Positions 1-7,300 of a stretch of DNA of 12,793 nt are shown here, piece by piece. The position numbers and the translations under genes are program-made. A model generated the notes under the pieces. It ran no database searches and was not told the DNA's origin. It was given only the letters and a program-made list of their open reading frames with translations. Every line of letters starts with the position of its first letter. The stretch's first letter is position 1. This DNA is from Clostridia bacterium (GTDB lineage Bacteria > Bacillota > Clostridia > Christensenellales > Aristaeellaceae): the NCBI GenBank assembly GCA_017620115.1, contig JAFZRB010000342.1, forward strand, positions 1 to 12,793, written 5' to 3'.

Positions 1-2186
1 AGGAACGGGCCCTGCGAATAGGCGGTCTTGCTGGCGCCGTGTCCGTCGCTGTACTGCACGGATACGATGCCCTCGCCGGCGAAGGCGGGCTGCCACATCA
101 GCTTTTCGCGATAGGAGCCGTTCTCCAGCGTGCGGCTGACCAGTTTTCCCTCGACCTTGCGCGTGCCGTCGTCGTTCCAGCGCACCCACAGGATGGTGAT
201 GGACTGGTTGGGCTCGGCCGTGCCGGTGATTTCCATCTCCGGCTCGGTGAACTGGTTGCTTGTGAGATAGGAAATGCTCACGGTGATGTCGGCGCGGTCG
301 GTCGCCCGGACCGCGTTCGGGAAGGTGAACGTCTGCTGGTGGCCCTTGGAGTCGGTCACGCTGACCTCGATCAGCGCGTTCGGCGTGAGCCTCTCCTGCG
401 CGTTCAGGGCTACGGTGAAAAGGCCGTTCTCGTCGGAGAGGCCGCGGCCCTGATCAAGTTCCTTGCCGTTGACCGTCACGACAACCTCGGAATTGGCCTC
501 GGTCGTTATGACGATTTCGTCGCTGTCCTCGGAGAGCATCGGATCGATGCTGGTGGGATCGACCACCTTGTCGGTCTCGATATCCCAGAACACCTCGCCG
601 TTGGATGTCCAGCGGCGGCCGTAGCCGCGGTTATCGCTGTAGAAGATGGAGATCGTGCCGCGGCCGGGCACGGCGTCGTTCACCGTGATCTCGTGGCGGA
701 AGAAGCCGCCTTCGCTGGTCGTTTCGGTAAACTTGGCGCTCTGGCCCGTTTCCACGTTCTGCCATACGATATCGACGCTGGTGTTGGCGTCCGCGGAGCC
801 GCTGATGGTCAGCGTCTCGCTGACGAGCGTGGCCGTTCCCTCGTCAATGCCGGGGATGGACGCCGTGATATCGCGCCGGTTGGACTCGCTGACCACGCAG
901 CGCGTCTCGTCGGTATTGCCGGCCGCGTCCTCGGCCTCGACCTGGATAAGCTCGCCCTTGCGGAAGAAGCGGCCCTGCTCGGCGGACTCCCAAATGTAGT
1001 CGCCGCGCGCGTTGACGTCGCCCTCGCTCACGAGCGCGTCGCCGACCATGACGCGCACGTGCGCGCCCACCTCGGTGCGCACGACCACGCGGGTGCTGTC
1101 CTCGCTCACGGGGTCGATGTCAAGCTTGTCCACCTTCACGTCCGGCGCAGGCGTCGGCGTGGGCACGGGCGTGGGTTCGGGCGTCACCACGGGCGTGGGC
1201 ATCGGCACGCGGCTCCAGTTCACGGAGAACACGTAGGGCGTGATGTTGCTGATATCCATGGAGCCGGTATTCACCAGCGCTTTGATGTTCTGATTGCGGC
1301 GCTGATCGCCGTGGGTCTCGTTTTTCAGCTCGACCAGCACCATGGCCGCCCGGCGATTCAGATCCTGCAGCGTGGTCAGGGTGCCGGAGAAATTATAAAC
1401 ATCCTTGTTCTGAAAAATGCCGCCGGACATGTCCGCCAGCTCGCGGAGCTGCCCGAAGGTGTCCTGCTGGCGGGCGAAGGCCACCGTGTACACAGGAATG
1501 TGGGACTGGCTCACCTGCTCGATGACCCTGTCGTAGCTCCACTGGTCGCCGCCCACCTTGTTGGGCTCGTCGGTACCGTCGGTCAGGATGATGACGGCGC
1601 TGACCGGGTAGCCGTAATTCGGGCTTTCGGAGCCTATGCCGACGGCCTCGTAAACCGCCTGATAAAGCTGTGTGTTCTGATCGCGGAAATCCAGCTGACC
1701 AGCCGCGGCTTTCAGCGCGTCCTTATCCTGCGAAAACGTCTCGACGCGCGTCACCCGGTCGCCGAAGGTCAGAAGGCTCATGGCCTCGCTGGGGCCGAGG
1801 CTGCCGATGAACTGTAGAAGCGAATTGCGGATGGTCTCCTTCTCCGCCGCGACGCCGCCGTAATTGGGGCTGCCGATGGAGCCGGAAATATCGACGCAGA
1901 CGATATAATGAATGCGCCCATCCTGCTGGCCGTAATCCCAAACCTGCTGGGCGGGATAGTATTCGCCATCCAGATCGATGGCGTAGTCCTCTGTGTTGTA
2001 GGACTGCGTCGCCACCTGATTCATGGAATCGGTGGCCGTCACGAAAAGAATCAGGTTCTTTTCTTCCTGTATGACGCGGGTGATCTGGACGCCGGTGGGA
2101 ACCGCCGCGACGGCCGGCCGCGTCAGCGCCGTGAGCGCCAGAACCAGGATCAAACATGCGTACAGGAACTTCCTCATCGTCTGCAT
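1..2186 (-). CDS. Secreted VWA-domain protein with duplicated Ig-like domains (C-terminus outside window)
   Basis: I read this as one open minus-strand frame of 728 codons with no stop before the left edge. Residues 1-27 form a Sec signal peptide: MRK charge, a hydrophobic core, and an AVA-A cleavage site near residue 27. A VWA domain spans about 93-285. Its metal-ion-dependent adhesion site is intact: DISGS at 99-103, a Thr at about 172 and TDGTD at 202-206. A Pro/Thr linker (about 328-348) leads to four beta-rich, Ig-like modules arranged A-B-A-B. VWA domains of this kind bind protein ligands through a divalent metal. The start at 2186 has AGGAGG 12 nt upstream; the in-frame ATG at 2177 is an alternative. 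The gene is divergent from the type VII-like cluster, so a surface or envelope role beside that system is inferred. The C-terminal end, and hence any anchor, is not visible. The VWA and signal-peptide calls are firm; the function is not known. Confidence 0.9.
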   Translation of the reverse strand, partial: MQTMRKFLYACLILVLALTALTRPAVAAVPTGVQITRVIQEEKNLILFVTATDSMNQVATQSYNTEDYAIDLDGEYYPAQQVWDYGQQDGRIHYIVCVDISGSIGSPNYGGVAAEKETIRNSLLQFIGSLGPSEAMSLLTFGDRVTRVETFSQDKDALKAAAGQLDFRDQNTQLYQAVYEAVGIGSESPNYGYPVSAVIILTDGTDEPNKVGGDQWSYDRVIEQVSQSHIPVYTVAFARQQDTFGQLRELADMSGGIFQNKDVYNFSGTLTTLQDLNRRAAMVLVELKNETHGDQRRNQNIKALVNTGSMDISNITPYVFSVNWSRVPMPTPVVTPEPTPVPTPTPAPDVKVDKLDIDPVSEDSTRVVVRTEVGAHVRVMVGDALVSEGDVNARGDYIWESAEQGRFFRKGELIQVEAEDAAGNTDETRCVVSESNRRDITASIPGIDEGTATLVSETLTISGSADANTSVDIVWQNVETGQSAKFTETTSEGGFFRHEITVNDAVPGRGTISIFYSDNRGYGRRWTSNGEVFWDIETDKVVDPTSIDPMLSEDSDEIVITTEANSEVVVTVNGKELDQGRGLSDENGLFTVALNAQERLTPNALIEVSVTDSKGHQQTFTFPNAVRATDRADITVSISYLTSNQFTEPEMEITGTAEPNQSITILWVRWNDDGTRKVEGKLVSRTLENGSYREKLMWQPAFAGEGIVSVQYSDGHGASKTAYSQGPF
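3..1136 (-). repeat. Tandem two-domain (A-B) repeat in the VWA protein
   Basis: Residues 351-540 and 541-728 are two diverged copies of a unit of about 190 residues. Each A module opens with IDP followed by SEDS (357-364 and 547-555), contains a strand ending in VEAED or VSVTD, and closes with DITASI or DITVSI (439-444 and 633-638). Each B module has a strand such as LTISGSADAN or MEITGTAEPN, and later an FYSDNRG or QYSDGHG motif. The copies are clearly related in protein but strongly diverged, so this is an old internal duplication. The second copy reaches the window edge, so further copies may follow. Confidence 0.75.
1143..1202 (-). other. Pro/Thr-rich linker between the VWA and Ig-like domains
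   Basis: Residues 329-348 are almost only Pro, Thr, Val, Glu and Ala in a repeating TP/PTP pattern. This is an extended surface-type spacer separating the VWA domain from the Ig-like stalk. A very similar linker follows the exported part of the first FHA protein (its residues 213-229). Confidence 0.7.
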
Positions 2187-2198
2187 CTTCTCTTCGCT

Positions 2199-2204
2199 CC
2201 TCCT
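2199..2204 (-). promoter_or_regulatory. Ribosome binding site of the VWA gene
   Basis: On the minus strand the sequence reads AGGAGG, 12 nt before the ATG at 2186. The spacing is slightly long, but there is no closer purine-rich core except the weaker GAAGAGAAG run directly before the start. Confidence 0.6.
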
Positions 2205-2239
2205 GAGTATTTCCGCTTTGCGGCGCAGGCTGCCCCGCC

Positions 2240-2264
2240 GCGCGCCGCGTTTCAGCCGGCGCGC
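2240..2264 (-). other. GC-rich hairpin in the VWA leader
   Basis: Positions 2240-2247 (GCGCGCCG) and 2257-2264 (CGGCGCGC) are perfect inverted repeats around a 9-nt loop. They lie within the predicted 5' untranslated leader of the VWA gene. There is no T-run typical of a terminator. The role is unknown; it may be structural or chance in a GC-rich stretch. Confidence 0.4.
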
Positions 2265-2302
2265 AAACAGATCCGCGCCGCCGTCTGTCTTTCCAGTGTT
2301 TA

Positions 2303-2331
2303 ATTATAACATAGTTTCCCTGTTTTGTATA
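2303..2331 (-). promoter_or_regulatory. Predicted sigma-A promoter of the VWA gene
   Basis: On the minus strand a perfect -10 TATAAT (2303-2308) is preceded, after exactly 17 nt, by a -35 of TATACA (2326-2331), matching the TTGACA consensus at four of six bases. Transcription would start near 2296, leaving a leader of about 110 nt before the ATG at 2186. Confidence 0.65.
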
Positions 2332-2390
2332 CCGTGCAGCCTGATTTTACAGTAAGTTTCGTCAATAAATATTTCGCGCGGGCCATGCCG

Positions 2391-2419
2391 TTCCGCGTCT
2401 TGGTCCATTATGTTATAAT
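2391..2419 (+). promoter_or_regulatory. Upstream plus-strand extended -10 promoter (P1)
   Basis: TGTTATAAT at 2411-2419 is a perfect extended -10 (TG-N-TATAAT). The -35 position (2391-2396, TTCCGC) is poor, as extended -10 promoters tolerate. It could give a transcript with a leader of about 190 nt for the FHA-essC cluster. A 6-3-6 inverted repeat (2406-2411 and 2415-2420) overlaps the -10 and could be an operator. Confidence 0.5.
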
Positions 2420-2541
2420 GATATATGGAACCATCTGCACTTTTCATGTTTTTACCGGCTTCGTTTTGGACGCTGCGGATATGATTCGAATCCGGATTTA
2501 ACGGTTATCGTAACATTTATTGTTAATTTTCCGTTTTTTAA

Positions 2542-2570
2542 CTGTCATATGCCCACGGCCATGCTATAAT
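2542..2570 (+). promoter_or_regulatory. Main predicted promoter of the FHA-essC cluster (P2)
   Basis: The extended -10 TGCTATAAT (2562-2570) stands exactly 17 nt from the -35 CTGTCA (2542-2547, four of six consensus bases). Transcription would start near 2577, about 39 nt before the ATG at 2616. This is the best promoter for the six-gene cluster. Confidence 0.7.
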
Positions 2571-2601
2571 AACTGTGTATGTATATAATTTGGTTGAGTC
2601 C

Positions 2602-2608
2602 GGGGAGG
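2602..2608 (+). promoter_or_regulatory. Ribosome binding site of the first FHA gene
   Basis: GGGGAGG stands 7 nt before the ATG at 2616 and fixes that start. Confidence 0.75.
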
Positions 2609-2615
2609 AATTGCT

Positions 2616-3782
2616 ATGCGCCGTATGCCTCGCAGTCTGGTTCTGATCGCCGTCGTCATGCTCGTTCTGGGGTTGGGCGCGGGAGCGCTCGCTCAGCAGA
2701 ACCCCCAGCCTACGCCGCAGTTCCCTCCCGAAGGCATCGATCAGACGCAGTTCATCCTGCTGCCATACGAGGCCAGGGCGGAGGCCATGATCGTCAAGGA
2801 GAGGCTGTACGATTACGGTTACTATCCCAGCTTCTTCTCGGATAAGTCCGCGCTGCAGAACAGCTGGCTCGACGTGGCCGATTTCGCGGCGCTTCAGGAA
2901 TGCTGCCAGCAGAACGACCTGGAATACAGCGAGTACGGCCTGCTGTTTCCCACTTACGAGGCCATCAAGAACGGCGACATCATCAACCGCACGCCCAACG
3001 TCACGGCAGCGCCGGCCTACCACCTGATCGTATACGGCGAATCCAGTTCCGACGTCGGCAAGATCCAGAGCAAGCTGCAGAGCCTGAATTATAAAGAAAA
3101 CTACGCCATCAACATCTACGACGCAGCCCTGCGCGACGCACTGGACCGCTTCATCAAGGCCAACAACTACAATTATGATCAATACGCCGCCGGCGGCATC
3201 ACGCCCGAGCTGCAGGAATGGCTGTTTACCTCCGACGGTCTGCTGCCCTATGTCGAGCCCGAAGTGACGCCTGAGCCCACGGCCGCGCCCACGCCTGTGC
3301 CGGGCGGCGTCGAGCGCCTTCAGAACTACTTCACCGGGAACACCGCCGTGTTCGGTCTGAAGCTGCCCACGCTGGCCCTGTGGCTGGCCGGCATCGTGAT
3401 CCTGGTGCTGATCTTCCTGGCCATATTCCATTTTTTCGGCCCCGGCCAGGGTAAAGCCCGGAAAAACGACGAAAACGTGGTCTCATTCGATATCTCATAC
3501 CGCGGCCAGATGCAAACCTACAACTGTATCATCCCCAAAGTGCTGCGCATCGGCCGCAACATCGGCAGTTTCCCGCTGAACATGGAAGACACGAGCATTT
3601 CCCGCCGCCACTGCGAGCTTTACTACCAGAACGGCCAGCTCGTGCTGCACGATTACTCCTCTTACGGCACGCAGGTCAACGGCAGGCTCATCCACAACAG
3701 CGAATGCAAGCTGAACAGCGGCGATACGCTGCAGATCGGCGATCACATCATCCGCATCACCTTCACCGAGAAAGGAAAGTGA
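2616..3782 (+). CDS. Single-pass membrane protein: exported peptidoglycan-binding-like repeats plus cytoplasmic FHA domain
   Basis: 388 residues. A signal peptide or signal anchor (1-27, ending ALA-Q) leads to an exported region of about 28-235. This region holds two segments resembling PG_binding_1 repeats: about 50-122, and about 143-207 with DVGKIQSKLQSLNY followed by GGITPELQEWLFTSDG. A Pro/Thr linker (213-229) and one membrane helix (about 253-274) come next, then a cytoplasmic FHA domain (about 309-384). The FHA shows GR at 313-314, SISRRH at 327-332 and VNG at 354-356. The Asn usual in the SSNGT loop is Tyr (SSYGT, 348-352), so phosphothreonine binding is uncertain. It is the first gene after P2 and 6 nt from the next. 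The topology suggests a link between the cell wall and the cytoplasmic EssC side; in standard Bacillota systems EssB/YukC is the membrane partner there. The FHA call is firm, the wall-binding call moderate, the role inferred. Confidence 0.85.
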   Translation: MRRMPRSLVLIAVVMLVLGLGAGALAQQNPQPTPQFPPEGIDQTQFILLPYEARAEAMIVKERLYDYGYYPSFFSDKSALQNSWLDVADFAALQECCQQNDLEYSEYGLLFPTYEAIKNGDIINRTPNVTAAPAYHLIVYGESSSDVGKIQSKLQSLNYKENYAINIYDAALRDALDRFIKANNYNYDQYAAGGITPELQEWLFTSDGLLPYVEPEVTPEPTAAPTPVPGGVERLQNYFTGNTAVFGLKLPTLALWLAGIVILVLIFLAIFHFFGPGQGKARKNDENVVSFDISYRGQMQTYNCIIPKVLRIGRNIGSFPLNMEDTSISRRHCELYYQNGQLVLHDYSSYGTQVNGRLIHNSECKLNSGDTLQIGDHIIRITFTEKGK

Positions 3783-3788
3783 TCCTCC

Positions 3789-4358
3789 ATGCCGACGCCC
3801 GGTTCCGATCAGATCCCCCGCGGAAAAGCGGTCGCGCTGTCGATCGCCGTTCTGGTTCCAACGCTGTTCATCATAGTCGTGCTGTTCATATTCTCGCCCA
3901 TCGCCGGTCTGGCTGGCGTGCTGGCCGCCGTAGTGGCCGCAGGCGTCATGAAAAACAGGAAGCCGCAGTTCTTCGCGGCGCTTTTCCCGAAAAAAACCAT
4001 CGAACCCGAACCCATCGAGCCGCTGAAGCCGCAGCGCTCCTCTTCAAAGCGCACCTACATGATGCTGGTGGGCATCAACGCCATGAATCAACAGCGCGTG
4101 ACCGTCAACGAAAGCCCTTTCATCATCGGGCGCGAGGCCGACTGCTCGTTCCAGCTCGACTATCCGCAGGTGAGCCGGCACCACCTCATTATCACCTACG
4201 ATCCCAACGACAAGCTCTGCTACGTCACCGATCAGTCCTCAAACGGCACCTTCCTGAACAGCAAGCCCATTCCGCGCGACCTGAAAACGCCCCTGCATCA
4301 GGGCGACGCCCTGCAGATCGCAGGCGTCATCTTCTCGGTCGAATACGTCCATTACTGA
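3789..4358 (+). CDS. Membrane-anchored FHA-domain protein
   Basis: 189 residues. A hydrophobic block at about 14-55 has a Ser-Pro break near 36-37 and looks like two close membrane helices forming a hairpin. This would leave both ends in the cytoplasm. A charged, Pro-rich linker (57-85) leads to a complete FHA domain (about 91-186) with GRE at 114-116, SRHH at 129-132 and SSNGTFLN at 150-157. The Arg, Ser and Asn that contact phosphothreonine in this family are all present. It starts 6 nt after the previous stop, with AAAGGAAAG at 3771-3779 as ribosome binding site, and it lies 27 nt before essC. With the previous gene and essC it makes three FHA domains in a row. I infer a scaffold or regulatory subunit of the secretion apparatus. 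No direct substrate or kinase is visible in the window. Confidence 0.87.
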   Translation: MPTPGSDQIPRGKAVALSIAVLVPTLFIIVVLFIFSPIAGLAGVLAAVVAAGVMKNRKPQFFAALFPKKTIEPEPIEPLKPQRSSSKRTYMMLVGINAMNQQRVTVNESPFIIGREADCSFQLDYPQVSRHHLIITYDPNDKLCYVTDQSSNGTFLNSKPIPRDLKTPLHQGDALQIAGVIFSVEYVHY

Positions 4359-4368
4359 TGAAACTGCA

Positions 4369-4376
4369 AAGGGGAG
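4369..4376 (+). promoter_or_regulatory. Ribosome binding site of essC
   Basis: AAGGGGAG stands 9 nt before the ATG at 4386. It supports that start over the out-of-frame ATG at 4358, which overlaps the preceding stop. Confidence 0.65.
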
Positions 4377-4385
4377 ACACAACAG

Positions 4386-7300
4386 ATGTACGCAGCCTGG
4401 TTATTCTTCGGCGATCATTTCAAGGATATGTTTTTCCCGAACCTGGACAGCTGGACGAGCCAGATCATCATAACGCAGGAGGAAAGCGGCTGGAGCGCCG
4501 ACTCGATCTTCCAGGTGCGCGCGCTGGAAGGCCGGGTGTTCCTCTCGCCCACCACGCCGTTCGTCTGGAAAAACGACCGCTCGTCCACAGAGCGCGGCAT
4601 CGGGCTGGAAGAGCATAACATCCTCGTCTCTCCCGAGGGCGAACTGACCATCATCCTTAAGAAGATGGGCGCCGAACGCCTGTGCTTCAATAAATACATC
4701 GTCAATTCAAATACGCTCACGATCGGTCGCAGCCCGCAGAACAGCGTCTACGACACCGACCAGCGCCTGAGCACCTCTCACGGCTTCATCACCTTCAACA
4801 ACGGCACCAGCGCCGAATATACCGACAACAATTCCTCAAACGGCACCTATCTGAACGGCCGCCGCATCATCGGCAGCACCGTCGTCATCCAGTACGGCGA
4901 CGTGCTCACCTTTCCCTCCGGCCTGAAAATCGTGTTCCTGGGCGGCATGGTGGCCATCAACCGCCTCGACACCCTGCAGCACGTTCAGATGCAGAAGGCC
5001 GTGCCGCGCGCCAACATCCCCATGCAGGACGCGCCGGAGAGTTTCCCCAGCCTTTATGTGCAGTATCACCGCGCGCCGCGCATGCTGCAGAAACCGGCGG
5101 CGGACGTCATCGAAATCGAACCGCCCATCGCCAAGCAGAACGTCGGCAACGCGCCGCTGTGGCAGCAGGTCGGCCCGTCCATGACCATGATCCTGCCCAT
5201 GCTGATGGGCACGCTCATCGCCGGCAACCGCGGTTCCGGCATGGTATCCTCCGGCCTCATCATGGTGTCCACCTCTTCCCTGCTGGCGGTCACATGGGGC
5301 CTCGTCAACCGCCGTTACCGCAAGCAGCAGGCGGAGACCACCGAGGCGCAGCGCATCGGCCTCTATAAAAAATACATCGCCGAGATGGAGCAGACGCTGA
5401 GCACCCTGAACGCGCAGGAATACAGCCGCCTGGTGACCACGTATCCGAACGTCGGCGAGTGCGTCGCGCTGCCGACCGACGGCACGTTCCGCCTCTGGAA
5501 CCGCATGCCCACCCACCCGGATTTCCTCAACGTGCGCCTGGGCCTGGGCTCCGTACCACTGCCCAGCACCATACAGACGCAGAAGCAGAAGCTGAGCATC
5601 ATCAACGACCCGCTGCGCGACGAATCCGAGCGGCTTCAAAAAACCTATTCAACCATTCAGGACGCCCCTGTGCTCACCGCGCTGCGCGGCGAATCGGTCG
5701 TCGGCATACTGGGCCGCGAGGAAGCGACGCTGTTCGCGCAGGGTCTGCTGATGCAGATCGCGGCGCTGCACAGCTACCATGACGTGCGCATCGCCGTGTT
5801 CACGGAAGAAAACACCGCCTCGCAGTGGGCCTGGGCCCGGTGGCTGCCGCACGTGTTCGCCAGCGAGGACCGCCAAATGCGCATGGTCGTTTCCAAGCCC
5901 TCCGCCGTACACGACGTCATGAACAGCCTGAACGACGTGATCAACATGCGCCGCTCCACGCAGGAGGACAACGCTTCCTCCAAGGATTCCGACGAAGAAA
6001 AGGCCGTGCAGCTACCGCTGCCCCACTATATCATCTTCTGCACCGACAGCCGCTTGCTCGAGAACGAGCCCCCCATGCGCCAGCTGCTCACCAACCAGGT
6101 CGGCATGACGCTGATCATGCTCGCGCCCAGCATGGAGCTTCTGCCCAAGGAATGCCGCAAGATACTGAACGTAGCCGCCCGGCCCGGCCTGCTTCATACC
6201 AGCGACGGCGAGACCACGCAGGTCGATTTTGAATATCCCAACCGCAACCTGCTTCTCTCCTTCGCGCGGCAGATCGCCCCGCTGCGCGTGCGCGACGCCG
6301 CCGAGAACGCCGCCATTCCCACGCTGGTCTCTTTCCTGGATATATACGGCGTGCGCCGCACCTCCGATCTGGATGTCTGGCGCATGTGGACTGAGAACCA
6401 CACCTACAACGGCCTGCGCTCCACCATCGGCTACGCCGCGGGCTCTCAGCCGTTCGTGCTGGATATCTCCGATAAATATCATGGCCCGCACGGCCTGATC
6501 GCCGGCACCACAGGCTCCGGCAAATCGGTCATGCTGCAGACCTACATCCTCTCGTTGGCGCTGAACTACAGCCCCGCGGAGATCCAGTTCATCCTGATCG
6601 ACTACAAGGGCGGCGGCATGGCGGACGCCTTCCGCGGTCTGCCCCATGTGGCCGGCATCATCGACAACCTGCAGGGCGAGCTCATCATCAGCCGCGCCCT
6701 GGCCTCGCTGAACGGCGAGATCCACCGCCGCGAGCATATCTTCAAGGAACACGGCGTCGATAAGATCGACGAGTACAACCGCGTTTTCGGCAGCGATCCC
6801 TCCGAGCCCACGCTGCCGCACCTTATCATCATCGTCGACGAGTTCGCCGAGCTCAAGAGCGAGCAGCCCGAGTTCATGACGGAGCTGGTCAGCGCCTCCC
6901 GCGTGGGCCGTTCACTGGGCGTTCACCTGATCCTGGCCACGCAGAAGCCTTCGAACTCTGTTTCCGATGAAATCTGGGCCAACTCGCGTTTCCACCTGTG
7001 TCTGCGCGTGCAGACCCGCTCAGACTCCATGGAAATGCTGAAGCGCCCGGACGCCGCCTTCATCAAGGGCATGGGACGCTGCTTCATCCAGATCGGCAAC
7101 GACGAGCTCTTCGAGCAGGTGCAGACCAGTTATTCCGGCCTCGCCTACAACCCGAACGAGCCCCGCGCCGAGGAAATGCCCCATCTGCTGGGCGACAGCG
7201 GCCAGGCCGTTCGCACGCCCAAGCCCAAGAAGGCCAAGAGCCGCAATCCCAAGGAGAAGGAATACACGCAGATGGACGCCGTGCTCGACCGCATCTCCGA

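Larger units (their letters stand above)
2187..2615. other. Divergent intergenic regulatory region
   Basis: This 429-bp stretch lies between the start of the VWA gene (minus) and the first FHA gene (plus). It is much more AT-rich toward 2300-2600 than the flanking genes. It holds one minus-strand promoter, two plus-strand promoters, a GC-rich hairpin in the VWA leader and several short palindromes near 2406-2420 and 2483-2498. I see no convincing small gene, RNA gene or riboswitch in it. Confidence 0.8.

Noticed and set aside
1140..1205. Short GC-rich tandem pattern resembling a DNA repeat
   Set aside because: It is the coding sequence of the Pro/Thr linker, not an independent repeat or CRISPR array.
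39..1817. A 592-codon plus-strand open frame
   Set aside because: It is antisense to the VWA gene, whose frame has a signal peptide, VWA motifs and repeats. The plus frame is His/Ala/Gly/Val-rich and low in recognisable motifs, as expected from GC-rich antisense.
4358..4618. ATG overlapping the stop of the second FHA gene
   Set aside because: It is out of frame with essC and its frame stops at 4618. The ATG at 4386 has its own ribosome binding site.
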